DNA of 64,000 bases from Bifidobacterium sp. ESL0769 (GTDB lineage Bacteria > Actinomycetota > Actinomycetes > Actinomycetales > Bifidobacteriaceae), in NCBI RefSeq assembly GCF_029395495.1, contig NZ_CP113918.1, positions 1,736,001 to 1,800,000 on the forward strand, in the 5' to 3' direction. The notes under the pieces are model-generated. The model saw nothing but the letters and a program-made list of their open reading frames with translations, did no database searches and was not told the DNA's origin. Below are positions 28,432-37,987 of the stretch, piece after piece (the first letter of the stretch is position 1; each line of letters starts with the position of its first letter). Made by a program: the position numbers and the translations under genes.

Positions 28432-28966
28432 ATCCTCATCTCTCCTTTTGCTTGTATGCGGATATGCCCCGCCGGCTCGCGGCACGGCGCTGTTGCACGT
28501 CATTGTCGACAAGACCGGCCAGATACATCCGACAGGTTACGTCAAACCTTCCATGTCGTTCCGGCAATCACATCAACGTCACTGCTTTATCACCAATGCG
28601 ATTATCGATACCTACGCGAGAAACCCAAGCGATTACAGCAAAAATGGCTGTTTTCTGCTAGATATCTTCAAATAATTATCAACGCAGGACGATTAACAAA
28701 AACCTGTTATAATAACTATTAGAAGGTTTGACTTCTCAAGTCACAAGAATTATGGTACACGTTCCTAACAGCTTTTGAGACGTTTCGTTAATATTTAGTC
28801 TCAAAACAAGTTATTCCGCGGATTTCCCGGCGTGTCGCACTATAACGAGCGACATCGCGTCGCAATCGAGGAGTTACAAAATAAAACCGCAAGCACTAAT
28901 GAAAAAGGCCATGACCATCCTTGCTTGGACGGTCACAGCCTTGAATTTTCGAAGAGTATTTCGGCG
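28432..28966. other. Intergenic region between the haem operon and copA
   Basis: About 535 bases. It contains the promoter of the minus-strand haem operon near 28440-28700 and the copA terminator at its right end. The middle (28600-28800) is AT-rich. Open frames through it on the plus strand are composition artefacts with no ribosome binding site. No operator stands out. Confidence 0.5.
28905..28942 (-). terminator. Rho-independent terminator of copA
   Basis: On the minus strand AAGGCTGTGACCGTCC pairs, with two mismatches, to GGATGGTCATGGCCTT across a 6-base loop, and is followed by a TTT run. It lies 25 bases after the copA stop. Confidence 0.85.
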
Positions 28967-29140
28967 TCACGCCGCGTACTTGGCGGGGTCGGCGGCGAAG
29001 GACTTGGCACAGTTGTCGCTGCAGAAGTAGTAGGTCTTGCCGTTATAGTCTTGGCTGCCGGCGGCGGTCTTCGGGTCGATCATCATGCCGCAGACCGGGT
29101 CCTTGACGGTGCTGGCGCTGCCGTTCATGTTCATATCCAT
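28967..29140 (-). CDS. Possible internal start giving a free 57-residue YHS protein
   Basis: Within copA, GAAGGA lies 7 bases before an in-frame ATG at 29140. From there translation would give [20 protein letters not shown] and the whole YHS domain (Cys17, Cys40 and Cys44 as possible ligands) to the shared stop. The site is as good as that of most genes here and lies exactly at the domain boundary, so a stand-alone copper chaperone-like product is possible. It could equally be the scar of a former separate yhs gene fused to copA by loss of a stop. Needs protein evidence; the confidence is for production of the short form. Confidence 0.35.
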   Translation of the reverse strand: MDMNMNGSASTVKDPVCGMMIDPKTAAGSQDYNGKTYYFCSDNCAKSFAADPAKYAA

Positions 29141-31627
29141 AGTGGTTCCTTCTTTCGCTTTCGCGGGTTGGTTGTTGTTGTGCGGCGCATCTTCAGACGC
29201 GTCAACAGGTTTTTGCTCGGGTTTCTTTTCCGGGACTTCAGTATCTTTTGAAGCACCCTTGAGCTCGACGTGACGTTCACGCAGTTTGAAGGTGAAGTGG
29301 CGCGGCTTGACGGTGGCCGGATTGAAGGAGCGCAGACGGTTCGCGTTCAAGACCACGGAAAGCGAAGAGAACGCCATCGCGGCGCCAGCGATCATCGGGT
29401 TCAACATGATATGCCAAATCGGGTAGAGGATGCCGGCGGCGATCGGAATACCGATGCCGTTGTAGCCGAAGGCGAAGCCGAGGTTCTGCTTGATGTTGCG
29501 CATGGCGGCTCGCGACAGGTCGATGGCCGTAACCAAGCCGGTGAGGCTACCCGAGACCAGCGTAATGTCGGAGGACTCGATAGCCACGTCGGTGCCGGTG
29601 CCGATAGCAAAGCCAACATCTGCAGCCGCGAGCGCCGGAGCGTCATTGATGCCGTCGCCGACCATCCCGACCATGTGGCCCTCGTTCTGCAACCGCACGA
29701 TTTCTTCGGCCTTTCGTTCCGGACGAACGCCCGCGATGACGCGATCCACGCCCACCTCGTTGGCCATGGCAGTGGCGGTCGTCTTGTTGTCGCCAGTGAG
29801 CATGACCACCTGCAGGCCGCGTTCGCGCAGTGCTGCGATGGCCTTGGCCGAGTCCGGCTTGACGGTATCCGCTACAGCCAACACGGCGACCAACTTGCCA
29901 TCGACGGCTGCCAGAATCGGCGTTTTGCCTTTTTGAGCGTAATCGGCAAACAACTTTTCGATATGGCTGAATTGCGAATGGACCTCATGCCCGGAGCTGG
30001 CTTCATCCGAATCAGACGCTTCCGTCTTTTTACCGTTTACGGCTACAGAAAAACTTTCGTTGCCACCATTTGCAGGCGACGACATAGAAGTGCTAATATT
30101 GCGACTTTTCATCAAATCAGCATTGCCGACGATGACATCGTGACCGCAGACTTTCGCCACTACCCCACTGCCGGGCACGGCTTCGAATGAATCCGCCTCG
30201 GGCACAGACAGCTTGCGCTGCTCGGTACCTTTGACGATGGCCTGTGCGAGTGGATGCTCGGAAACCTGTTCGGCCCCGGCGATGAAGGAGAGCAGATCAT
30301 CGCGGCGCGACTGCATATAGCTTGCGTCGCGCTCGGTCGACTTATCGCGCCCATTCATCTCGTCACCTTCAGCGCCATCGTCATACCCATCGAACTTGTC
30401 ATTTCCAGCTTCGCTCGCAGCATCATCCACCCAACCGATATCGGTGAGCTCGGGCTTGCCACGAGTGATGGTACCGGTTTTGTCGAGCACGACGGTATCG
30501 ACGTCACGCGCGGTCTGCAACGCCTCCGCGGAACGAATGAGCACGCCGTATCGCGCGGCTTTGCCGGTAGAAATCGTCACGGAAAGCGGGGTGGCGATGC
30601 CCAAAGCACAAGGGCAGGCAATGACCAGCACGGCCACAGCCGACACAAGGCCATACAAACCTTGCGGTGCGGGACCAAACACCCACCAGATAACGAACGT
30701 CCAGATGGCGATAAGAATGACGCCTGGCACGAAGTAACCGGAAATCTTATCAGCAAGTTTTTGAATCGGTGCCTTAGAGGTCTGGGCGGTACGCACGAGC
30801 TTGATGATTTGCGCGAGCACGGTGTCACGTCCGACTTTGGTGGCACGATATCGCAAGGTTCCGTTGCCGTTGATGGTCGCGCCGGTTACGTTGTCGCCTT
30901 CGCCTTTGGCAACCGGGATGGATTCGCCAGTGATCATCGATTCGTCGATGGACGTCTGGCCAGAAATCACCTTGCCGTCGACCGGCAGCTGCTCCCCAGG
31001 CTTGATGACAACGATATCGCCGACCTCAACCTGGTCGGCATTGATGTCGAGCTCCTTACCATTGCGCACAACATGGGCAGATTTCGGCGTCAAATTAATC
31101 AGCGCACGAATGGATTCACCGGTACCCAACCGTGCGTGGGCCTCGAGCAGCTGACCCAGCAACATCAAGGTAATAATCGTGCCGACAGATTCGTAATACG
31201 GGTCGCGAGCGCTCGACGGCAGAATACCGGGCATCACGGTGACCACAACGCTATACGTATAGGACGCGGCGGTTCCCAGCGCTACCAACGAGTTCATTTC
31301 GGGGGCACGGTGTGCGAGCGCCAGCCAGCCGGTGCGGTGAATCGGCCATCCGGAATAAAACATGACCGGCGTGATGAACACGAACTCGACCCACGGATTG
31401 GTGAAGAAATCAATGACGCCCATCGGCACGAACGCCTTGAGCCACATATGAAACATGGCGAAAACGAACACCGGAATCGTCAGCACCGCGGCGACAATAA
31501 GCCGGCGGTCGAGCGCCTTGATCTCGGCTTTGCGCACCGCATCCGGATCATCTTCCTGGCCTTGCGCCTGGCTTGCGACAGGTTGCCTCGCCGCCTGCTT
31601 GCTGACTTGACTCATTGACTGCCCCAT
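28967..31627 (-). CDS. copA: Copper-exporting P1B-type ATPase with C-terminal YHS domain
   Basis: 886 residues; pumps Cu+ out of the cell. There is no N-terminal HMA domain. Motifs: TGESIPV (actuator loop), CPCALG in the sixth helix (near 339, the Cu+ site), DKTGT (near 380, phosphorylation), SEHPLAQAI (HP nucleotide motif), [11 protein letters not shown] polar, charged insertion ([14 protein letters not shown] and nearby, about 405-440) lies in the P/N region. A YHS domain closes the protein ([26 protein letters not shown]), probably a metal-binding part. The domain is normally separate or N-terminal. The gene follows the cupredoxin gene by 90 bases, under the CsoR operator. An in-frame ATG at 31615 is an alternative start. 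Confidence 0.95.
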   Translation of the reverse strand: MGQSMSQVSKQAARQPVASQAQGQEDDPDAVRKAEIKALDRRLIVAAVLTIPVFVFAMFHMWLKAFVPMGVIDFFTNPWVEFVFITPVMFYSGWPIHRTGWLALAHRAPEMNSLVALGTAASYTYSVVVTVMPGILPSSARDPYYESVGTIITLMLLGQLLEAHARLGTGESIRALINLTPKSAHVVRNGKELDINADQVEVGDIVVIKPGEQLPVDGKVISGQTSIDESMITGESIPVAKGEGDNVTGATINGNGTLRYRATKVGRDTVLAQIIKLVRTAQTSKAPIQKLADKISGYFVPGVILIAIWTFVIWWVFGPAPQGLYGLVSAVAVLVIACPCALGIATPLSVTISTGKAARYGVLIRSAEALQTARDVDTVVLDKTGTITRGKPELTDIGWVDDAASEAGNDKFDGYDDGAEGDEMNGRDKSTERDASYMQSRRDDLLSFIAGAEQVSEHPLAQAIVKGTEQRKLSVPEADSFEAVPGSGVVAKVCGHDVIVGNADLMKSRNISTSMSSPANGGNESFSVAVNGKKTEASDSDEASSGHEVHSQFSHIEKLFADYAQKGKTPILAAVDGKLVAVLAVADTVKPDSAKAIAALRERGLQVVMLTGDNKTTATAMANEVGVDRVIAGVRPERKAEEIVRLQNEGHMVGMVGDGINDAPALAAADVGFAIGTGTDVAIESSDITLVSGSLTGLVTAIDLSRAAMRNIKQNLGFAFGYNGIGIPIAAGILYPIWHIMLNPMIAGAAMAFSSLSVVLNANRLRSFNPATVKPRHFTFKLRERHVELKGASKDTEVPEKKPEQKPVDASEDAPHNNNQPAKAKEGTTMDMNMNGSASTVKDPVCGMMIDPKTAAGSQDYNGKTYYFCSDNCAKSFAADPAKYAA

Positions 31628-31717
31628 TTCACATCCACGTTATCTTTTATCGCTATTGCTCATTCGTTTGCATTTACCGTTATCGCTGTCAATTACGTAA
31701 TTTGACCAGCTGCAAAA

Positions 31718-32167
31718 TCAGCCTTTGCTTTTTGCGCCTTTCGGCAACACGTGCACCATGCCGTGCAGCATGTTCATACCGCAGGCGTAGGGCAAATCGC
31801 CGGGCTTGGTGGGAGTGAATTCGACGTCGGTAGTTTTGAACGGCGGCAACGTCTGATCGATGCCGAGGTCACTGAAAACGACGTGCGACGAGCATTCGCC
31901 ATCCTCCTGCCGATCAAATTGCAAGCGCACTGGAGAGCCGGCCTCCACGTCGATTTCGGCAGGCGTATAGCCGCCTTTGACCACGATATGCGCGGTCTGC
32001 AACGCGCCTTCGCGGCTCGCCTGAGCCGCTTTGCGAGGTGCGAAAAAGTACCAGACAATGACGACGCTCACTACCAGCGCCACCAGAATCACTGCAATGT
32101 TGCCAACCATATCGCCCCACATTCCGCCGCCGGAATCATCTCCGACAACTTCGACGTATTCATTCAC
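31718..32167 (-). CDS. Membrane-anchored cupredoxin-domain copper protein
   Basis: 149 residues. An acidic, Gly-rich N-terminus is followed by one membrane helix (about 22-42) and then a cupredoxin domain: VKGGYTPAEIDVEAGSPVRL, SSHVVF with His95, and YACGMNMLHG with Cys129, Met131/133 and His135 as copper ligands. It matches the small plastocyanin-like proteins found next to CopA in Gram-positive bacteria. The basic residues (APRKAAQASR) follow the helix and the acidic ones precede it, so by the positive-inside rule the copper domain would face the cytoplasm and could hand Cu+ to CopA. The start is a GTG at 32167; no in-frame ATG occurs until residue 16. Confidence 0.88.
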   Translation of the reverse strand: MNEYVEVVGDDSGGGMWGDMVGNIAVILVALVVSVVIVWYFFAPRKAAQASREGALQTAHIVVKGGYTPAEIDVEAGSPVRLQFDRQEDGECSSHVVFSDLGIDQTLPPFKTTDVEFTPTKPGDLPYACGMNMLHGMVHVLPKGAKSKG

Positions 32168-32184
32168 TGTAACTGAAACCTACC

Positions 32185-32201
32185 ATACCCCCCTAGGGTA
32201 T
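32185..32201. promoter_or_regulatory. CsoR-type operator in the divergent copper promoter
   Basis: ATACCCCCCTAGGGTAT (32185-32201) has the G/C-tract dyad with AT flanks seen in CsoR operators. It abuts a TATAAT at 32201-32206 that could be the csoR -10 box, and lies 18 bases before the cupredoxin start. CsoR bound here would block both directions, released by Cu+. Confidence 0.75.
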
Positions 32202-32277
32202 ATAATGTCAATATATTCAGCTCAGCATCGTAATGCATAATACACGAAAAAAATGTGGAAACAGGCGGAAAGGAACA

Positions 32278-32751
32278 ATGATGGAAAGCGCTGTACAGAG
32301 CGAAAACAATCATCCAGACAAAGTGGCAGACAAAGCCAAAAAACACGAATCCGAACCGGCAACTGCCAAAACTACTCCGGCAGACAAACCCGGTGAAACC
32401 TGCTGCGCTCATTGCAATGAGGAATCGTTCGATTGCGCTCAAACTTCCGAAATTTCCGAACAATGCGCCAACGTCGGTTATGTCCACGACAAGAAAAAAT
32501 TGGTCACCCGTCTACGTCGCATCGAAGGCCAGGTGCGGGCGATTACCGCGATGGTCGAAAACGACACCTATTGCATCGATATTTTAACCCAAATTGCCGC
32601 GTCTAACAGCGCCCTGAAATCCGTGGCATTGTTGCTTCTCGACGATCATCTCGAAAGCTGCGTCGCCACGGCTGCAGCCAAGGGTGGACCGGTCGCCGAC
32701 CAGAAGATGGACGAGGCCATCGCCGCCATCACACGGTTAGTGAAGTCATAG
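32278..32751 (+). CDS. csoR: Copper-sensing repressor CsoR with extra Cys-rich N-terminus
   Basis: 157 residues from the ATG at 32278, after AAAGGA. The CsoR/RcnR core lies at about 69-157: KKKLVTRLRRIEGQVRAI, YCIDILTQIAASNSAL with Cys99, and DDHLESC with His124 and Cys128, giving the C-H-C copper fingerprint. An N-terminal extension of about 68 residues is Lys/Glu-rich and then carries five Cys and a His (TCCAHCNEESFDC, EQC), which is unusual and could be a second metal site. Divergent from cupredoxin-copA; predicted to repress both and itself. Confidence 0.93.
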   Translation: MMESAVQSENNHPDKVADKAKKHESEPATAKTTPADKPGETCCAHCNEESFDCAQTSEISEQCANVGYVHDKKKLVTRLRRIEGQVRAITAMVENDTYCIDILTQIAASNSALKSVALLLLDDHLESCVATAAAKGGPVADQKMDEAIAAITRLVKS

Positions 32752-32768
32752 TTTCAGCAAAATAAAAA

Positions 32769-32805
32769 TGTCCTGGTTCCTCCATCAGGTAAAGGAACCA
32801 GGACA
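32769..32805. terminator. Bidirectional terminator, csoR and the nucleoside operon
   Basis: A perfect 13-bp stem TGTCCTGGTTCCT (32769-32781) with 32793-32805 and an 11-base loop. On the minus strand it is followed by TTTTTATTTT, a strong U-run, so it mainly ends the MFS gene (stop at 32892). Confidence 0.88.
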
Positions 32806-32891
32806 CGTTGTTAGGTAAGCCCGCCAGCGTCTGCCGGCAGACTATGCGACTTCGCCGAGACGAAGCCTACACTCACGCAGCAGCGAAACGC

Positions 32892-34334
32892 TCACTTCTT
32901 GCTGTCTGCGCGGGAATGGCTGTAGATCATCTTCATCGAGCAGACAAAGATGATGAGCGCCACGAAGATGACGATGCCGCCGATGAGGAACACATTGGCA
33001 TACGAAGACGCAGCGCCCGCAGGGGTTCCGGCGATGCTGCCGCCGCTCATGGAGGTCTTCGCCATCATCTGGCCGAAGAGCGCCACGCCGATGGAGCCGG
33101 TAATGGCCTGAATCAGATCGTTGAAGCCCAACGCACGTCCGGATTCCTCGGGTTCCACAGTCAACGTCGCGGTATCGACGATCGGCTGGTAGAAGAAGGA
33201 GGTACCGAAGTAGTAAAGGCACGGTGCCACGGCGAGCGCCCAGATCTTGCCGGCCGGAATCAGGAACGCGATGGCGATCAAGCCGGTGCCCATGCAGGCG
33301 AGAGCCAGGATGATCGAGGCTTTGCGGCCGATGCGCTGGATGATCGGGCCTGCGGCGAAGCCCATGATGGCGGCGAGGATGATCGACCAGACCAGCAGGT
33401 TGGACACCTTGGAGGAATCGATGCCGTAGACGTTGAGGCCGATGTTGTTGACGCCGGCGTTCAGGGTGTAGCTGAAGAAGTAGCCGACGAAGATGACGGT
33501 CATGGTCACGGCGAATGCCGGGTTGGTGAGCATCTTGGGGGTGATGAACGGGCTCTTGGCCTTGTTGATGTAGATGACGAAAGCCACGAGCGTGAGGATG
33601 CAGGCGATGCCCCAGCCCCAGTTCATATCGGTGAAGAACATGGTCACCGCACCCGCGAAGAGGCCGATGAGCGTGAAGCCGACACCGTCGATGTGGGCAC
33701 CCTTGGCATGCTGGTCAGGAAGGTTCTTGGCCAGGGCGGGCAGGAAGAAGACCGCGATGATGCCGATGCCGAAGAGCCAACGCCAATCAATCAGGGTCAT
33801 GTAGCCAGCGAGGAAGACGCCGAGAGCGGCGGCGATACGGAAGACGGCGACGAAAACGCCGTACCACAGCACGCGCTTGCGCTTTTCGACATACTTGGAA
33901 ACGAGCACCAGGAAGATGGAACCGGAGACCTGCCAGCCGATGGACTGAAGCACGCGGGCCGCGATGACGATCCAGATGCTGAAGGTGCCGAAGCAACCCA
34001 ACACCGAGCCCAGAATGAAGACGATGGTGCCGAGACAGACCATCTTTTTCAGCGAAACGAAGTCACCCAAGGAACCGTAGATGACGCTCACGATACCCAG
34101 CACGATGCCCGGGATCGAAGTGATCAACGGTGCCAGACCCGGCTGCCCCAGCTGCTTGCCGATATTGACATAGACCATGCCGAACGCCTGCTGCTGCAGC
34201 ACGCCCAGCGTGAACAGGGCGAGAATCACCGGAATGGCGACCTTGGCCATCTTGTTCATTTTCTCGAACTCCGGGGTCCCTTCCTCAGGAACCGGTATCC
34301 CGTTGCTCTGCTCCTTGACTGCTGTATCAGTCAT
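32892..34334 (-). CDS. MFS transporter in the nucleoside operon
   Basis: 480 residues, 12-14 membrane helices, DHA2-like. N-terminus is polar (to about 30). YGSLGDFVSLKKM resembles motif A after helix 2, and GPIIQRIGRKASI the later equivalent; ARVLQSIGWQ resembles motif C-like helix 4 patterns. A transporter of this type at the end of an operon with nucleoside hydrolase, ribokinase and an ECF importer is most simply a nucleobase or nucleoside transporter, possibly exporting bases freed by the hydrolase. Start at 34334 with AAGGAAA upstream. Confidence 0.82.
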   Translation of the reverse strand: MTDTAVKEQSNGIPVPEEGTPEFEKMNKMAKVAIPVILALFTLGVLQQQAFGMVYVNIGKQLGQPGLAPLITSIPGIVLGIVSVIYGSLGDFVSLKKMVCLGTIVFILGSVLGCFGTFSIWIVIAARVLQSIGWQVSGSIFLVLVSKYVEKRKRVLWYGVFVAVFRIAAALGVFLAGYMTLIDWRWLFGIGIIAVFFLPALAKNLPDQHAKGAHIDGVGFTLIGLFAGAVTMFFTDMNWGWGIACILTLVAFVIYINKAKSPFITPKMLTNPAFAVTMTVIFVGYFFSYTLNAGVNNIGLNVYGIDSSKVSNLLVWSIILAAIMGFAAGPIIQRIGRKASIILALACMGTGLIAIAFLIPAGKIWALAVAPCLYYFGTSFFYQPIVDTATLTVEPEESGRALGFNDLIQAITGSIGVALFGQMMAKTSMSGGSIAGTPAGAASSYANVFLIGGIVIFVALIIFVCSMKMIYSHSRADSKK

Positions 34335-34367
34335 GTACTTTCCTTTCCCTTCGAAAAGTATTTTTGT

Positions 34368-35303
34368 TTATTGTTGTTCGCGCTCAACGGATGCGATCCG
34401 CTCAACGAAACGTTTACGGAACCGTTCGACGTCCACGTCCACACAAACGGTGACGTTGCGGTTGTTGTTGATGATGCCGTCGTAGTCGACCACGGTGGCA
34501 CCGAGGGTCAGGGGGCTGGAAATCTCGACGTCGACGAACGCCTCGCGCATGGTGAACATATCAGGCTCGATCATGGCCAGCGCGGCGGAGGGATCGTACA
34601 TCTTGATGCCGTTTTCGATGTGGCCGCCGTCGTAGGAACGGAAGAGCGCGCCGATCATGACGCCGACCTCGCCGGTGGATTCCATACGTTCCAGATCGTC
34701 GACGACAAGGTGCGCCTTGCGTCCGATGTCAAGCCCCACCATGGTGATGGGCAGGCCGGAACGGAAGACCATCTTGGCGGCTTCCGGGTCAACGGAGATG
34801 TTGAATTCGCCGTAGACGCCGATGTTGCCTCGGCTGGTCGAGCCGCCCATCATCACGATGCGTTCGACGTGCTCCTTGACTTCCGGGAACGTGGCGAATA
34901 GCAGGGCGATGTTGGTCAGCGGGCCCAACGTGAGCAGGGTGACCGGCTCTTCGCTTTCCATCAACACGCGACGCTCTTCCAAGACCGCATTGTTCACGGT
35001 CAAAAGCGAGGTGTCCGGCTCGGGGAAATCGAACATGCCCATGCCGCCCTTGCCGTGCGCTTCGGTGGCGAACTGGTTGTCTCGCATCAGAGGCGCCACA
35101 GCACCCTTGGCGACGGGAATCCTACGACCGAGGAAGGTCAGCAGTTTCAACGCGTTGTTGGTGGTGTGCCCGATGCCCACATTGCCCGAAACCGAAGCGA
35201 TGAGCTTGATATCGACGCTGGGCTCGTCCACCAGAAGAGTGATGGCGGCGGCGTCGTCGATGCCCGGGTCAGTATCGATGATCAATGGTTTTCTGGTATT
35301 CAT
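34368..35303 (-). CDS. Nucleoside hydrolase (IUNH/Rih family)
   Basis: 311 residues; cleaves ribonucleosides to base and ribose in the cytoplasm. IIDTDPGIDDAAAI at 8-21 is the Ca2+/ribose-binding signature; LTLGPLTNIAL, VMMGGSTSRGN and GEFNISVDPEAA are also typical. At the C-terminal active-site position, where many members have His-Asp-Pro, it reads KMYDPSAAL, a Tyr in place of His, which usually affects base specificity; the assignment is by eye. GGAGG precedes the ATG. It lies 3 bases after ribokinase in the same operon, so freed ribose can be phosphorylated directly. Confidence 0.93.
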   Translation of the reverse strand: MNTRKPLIIDTDPGIDDAAAITLLVDEPSVDIKLIASVSGNVGIGHTTNNALKLLTFLGRRIPVAKGAVAPLMRDNQFATEAHGKGGMGMFDFPEPDTSLLTVNNAVLEERRVLMESEEPVTLLTLGPLTNIALLFATFPEVKEHVERIVMMGGSTSRGNIGVYGEFNISVDPEAAKMVFRSGLPITMVGLDIGRKAHLVVDDLERMESTGEVGVMIGALFRSYDGGHIENGIKMYDPSAALAMIEPDMFTMREAFVDVEISSPLTLGATVVDYDGIINNNRNVTVCVDVDVERFRKRFVERIASVEREQQ

Positions 35304-35306
35304 GTG

Positions 35307-36227
35307 TTATTCCTCCGTTGAAATAATCGGTGAAGCTTGGAAAATGTCGACCTCGCCGGCCGACGGTATTGAGGGGGCCGCACCCTGACGAGAAACCGCA
35401 ATCGCCGCGGCTCGCGAGGCCCGATCAAGGCTTGTGGCGATGTCCTCGCCGGCCACCAGATTGGCCAGGACATAACCGGTGAAGGTATCGCCCGCTGCGG
35501 TGGTGTCGACCACGGGAACGCGATAGGCACGCTGGCGCACACGTTGGGTTCCCCTCGCGTAACCCGATCCCCAGGATCCTGAGGTGAGGATGGTGGCGGC
35601 ACCCGGGAACTTCTCGCACATCGCGTCCAGCAAGGTTTCCGGCGTACCGGTCTTGCCGGTGATCGCCTCCGCTTCCCCGCCGTTGAGGATAAAGCAATCG
35701 ATCAGGCTCAGATCGACCTGATCCAACAACTCATCGGCCGGCGAAGGATTCATGGCAACTTTCATACCGCGCCGATGCGCCTGCTCAACGATATAGCCCA
35801 GCAGATTGGTCTCGTTCTGTACCAAAAGCCAGTCGCCTTTGTCGAATTTCGAGAGTACTTCGTCGACGAATTCCTCGGTGAAGGTACGGTTGGCGCCGCT
35901 GTAGAGCACGATGCAGTTGTCGCCATCCTGGTTGCGCTGGATGATCGCGTTGCCGGTGCGCTCCTTCTCGGTGGTTCTCATTTTGGTCGTATCCACTCCG
36001 GCCTCGGCGAGCAGGTCGTACAGAAACACACCGTCCTTGCCGACCAGGCCGGCATGGCTGATTGACGCACCGGCTTTGCCCGCGGCTATGGACTGGTTAA
36101 GCCCCTTGCCGCCCGGATACTGGTTCAGTCCGCTTGAAGTGATCGTCTGTCCTTTGGTGACGAAATCGACGACATCATAGACAAAATCGATGTTCAATGA
36201 ACCGAAATTCAGAATTTTCATTGACAT
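35307..36227 (-). CDS. rbsK: Ribokinase (PfkB family)
   Basis: 306 residues; phosphorylates ribose to ribose 5-phosphate. LNFGSLNIDFVYDV and QYPGGKGLNQSIAAGKAGA (PfkB signature 1), ANRTF, ILNGGEAEAITG, VVDTTAAGDTFTGYVL (signature 2 with catalytic Asp in AAGD). The sugar-binding N-terminal residues (N, D and GGKG) are kept. Start at 36227 after AAGGGGA; a second ATG two codons later is possible. Placed between the ECF ATPases and nucleoside hydrolase, it completes the route from imported nucleoside to pentose phosphate. Confidence 0.92.
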   Translation of the reverse strand: MSMKILNFGSLNIDFVYDVVDFVTKGQTITSSGLNQYPGGKGLNQSIAAGKAGASISHAGLVGKDGVFLYDLLAEAGVDTTKMRTTEKERTGNAIIQRNQDGDNCIVLYSGANRTFTEEFVDEVLSKFDKGDWLLVQNETNLLGYIVEQAHRRGMKVAMNPSPADELLDQVDLSLIDCFILNGGEAEAITGKTGTPETLLDAMCEKFPGAATILTSGSWGSGYARGTQRVRQRAYRVPVVDTTAAGDTFTGYVLANLVAGEDIATSLDRASRAAAIAVSRQGAAPSIPSAGEVDIFQASPIISTEE

Positions 36228-36314
36228 TCATTCCCCTTGTTTTTCTGTTGGGTCATGGTCGATTACCGCCATGGCCGACTATTTCATGTTGATATTGTTG
36301 ATTTCCAATCGTTT

Positions 36315-37139
36315 TCAAGACCTGTATCCCGAACCCGAACGTGCACCCTCAATCGCATCTACGAATTGCGGAACCTTGAAGACGGTCTCCTTAAGCCCGG
36401 CCCCTTGCGCCACTCTGGTGATTGGAGGCGGCGTGACATAGGACTTACGTAATACGTCAATCTGCGAGAACACCTCTTGCGGCGTGCCGTCGACGAGCAC
36501 CTTCCCCTGGCACATCACCACGACACGGTCGAAGTTGGCGACCACGAATTTCATATCGTGGCTGATGGCGATGCACAGCTTGCCTTCGCACTTCAGCTCG
36601 GCGATCAGGTCATGCAGCCGCGCGTCCCCCGCGTAGTCTTGCCCGCAGGTCGGTTCGTCGAAGACCACCGCGTCCGGGTCCATCATCACGACCGCCCCGA
36701 TGCCGCAGAATTTCTTCTCCGTCGGACTCAGATCGGCAGGATGAACGTCCAGCTTGTCTTGCAAACCGGTCAATGCCGCGACTTCGTCGATGCGCCGCTC
36801 GATGGTCGCTTCATCCATGCCGATGTTTCTCGGACCGAACGCGAACTCCTCGCGCACGGTTTCCAGAAACAGCTGATCGTCGGGATTCTGAAAGACGTAG
36901 CCTACCCGCTTGGCCCATTGTGCGGTTGTCCGTTCCGAGATTTCGGTTCCGTCGATTTTGAGTGTTCCTTCTGTCGGACGCAATATCCCGTTGAGTTGCT
37001 TGGCCAGTGTCGTCTTGCCGGCGCCGTTCTGCCCGATGATCGCCACGGACTGATTGCCTGTAAAGCTCAGGTTGATGTGCTCGAGCGCCTGGCGACCGGC
37101 CTGATAGCTGTAGCCCACATCGTTCAATTCGATTTTCAT
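36315..37139 (-). CDS. ecfA2: ECF transporter ATPase, degenerate signature
   Basis: 274 residues. Walker A GQNGAGKTTLAKQLNGIL, Q-loop FQNPDDQLFL, VREEFAFGPRN (ECF ATPase feature), Walker B DAVVFDEPTCGQD, and ISHD. The ABC signature reads LSPTEKKFCG instead of LSGGxxxR, so half of the composite ATP site is altered. It overlaps ecfA1 by four bases (ATGA). It forms an importer with ecfA1 and the fused S-T protein. A C-terminal extension of about 50 residues follows the ATPase core. Confidence 0.9.
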   Translation of the reverse strand: MKIELNDVGYSYQAGRQALEHINLSFTGNQSVAIIGQNGAGKTTLAKQLNGILRPTEGTLKIDGTEISERTTAQWAKRVGYVFQNPDDQLFLETVREEFAFGPRNIGMDEATIERRIDEVAALTGLQDKLDVHPADLSPTEKKFCGIGAVVMMDPDAVVFDEPTCGQDYAGDARLHDLIAELKCEGKLCIAISHDMKFVVANFDRVVVMCQGKVLVDGTPQEVFSQIDVLRKSYVTPPPITRVAQGAGLKETVFKVPQFVDAIEGARSGSGYRS

Positions 37140-37987
37140 GATTGCAGCACCTCCTTGGTCATCGCCACGCTTTCGTCGTAGGTCATCGCCAGTTTCCCGT
37201 CACCAAGCCCACGTCGATCAAGACCTTTTGAAAGCTTGACGTAGTCGGGAGCATCGATGCCGTAACGATTGATATCGGAAGCGGAGAATACTTCCCTCGG
37301 GCTTCCGGTGAGCTTGACCTGGCCGTGGTCCATCACTACGACGGTATCGGCGTACTGCGCGACGCGTTCCATGTCGTGGTCGACCATGATGACGGTGACC
37401 CCGGAAGCGTTGAGCTGCTTGACAATGTCGAAAATCTCTGAGGCGCCGAGCGGGTCGAGCTGCGTGGTGCACTCATCGAGCACGAGGATGTTGGGCTCGA
37501 GAATGAACGTGGAGCCGAACGCAACGCGCTGCACCTGCCCGCCGGAAAGTTCCAGCGGGTCGCGGTCGAGCAAGTCTTCGATATGCATCAGCTGCGCGAC
37601 CAATTTGACCCGACGACGCATTTCCTCACGCGGGACGCCCCGGTTGCCCAACCCGTAGGCGAGTTCCTCGGCAACGGTCCCGGAGGCGTAGGTCAGCTGG
37701 TTGAAGGGATTCTGGAAGACCAAGCCGATATAGTTCGACAAATCGGCCACGCTGGCTTCGGCAGTATCCGCGCCATTGATGCGAACGCTGCCCTCACTAT
37801 GCCCAGTGAAATAGTGCGGAATAAGCCCAACCAGCGCGTTGCACAGCGTGGTCTTGCCCGCGCCGTTGGCTCCGACGACGCAGAGGAACTCCCCCTCGCG
37901 CACGGTGAAACTTACGTCCTTGACCGCCGGGATTTTGGCGTCCTGATAGGTGAATGAAAAATGCTCGACTTCGACGACGTTGTTCAT
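37136..37987 (-). CDS. ecfA1: ECF transporter ATPase, canonical signature
   Basis: 283 residues from the ATG at 37987 with GGGGAGG eight bases upstream. Walker A GANGAGKTTLCNALVG, FQNPFNQLTYASGTVAEELAYG, LSGGQVQRVAFGSTF signature, Walker B NILVLDECTTQLDPLG (Cys where Pro is usual), and VDHD. The C-terminal ECF region follows. Overlaps the S-T gene by four bases. With its partner's degenerate signature, the two ATP sites of the importer are probably unequal. Confidence 0.91.
   Translation of the reverse strand: MNNVVEVEHFSFTYQDAKIPAVKDVSFTVREGEFLCVVGANGAGKTTLCNALVGLIPHYFTGHSEGSVRINGADTAEASVADLSNYIGLVFQNPFNQLTYASGTVAEELAYGLGNRGVPREEMRRRVKLVAQLMHIEDLLDRDPLELSGGQVQRVAFGSTFILEPNILVLDECTTQLDPLGASEIFDIVKQLNASGVTVIMVDHDMERVAQYADTVVVMDHGQVKLTGSPREVFSASDINRYGIDAPDYVKLSKGLDRRGLGDGKLAMTYDESVAMTKEVLQS

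Noticed and set aside
32808..34901. 697-codon plus-strand open frame
   Set aside because: Antisense to the MFS and nucleoside hydrolase genes; Asp/Glu/His-rich translation is typical of a mirrored gene.
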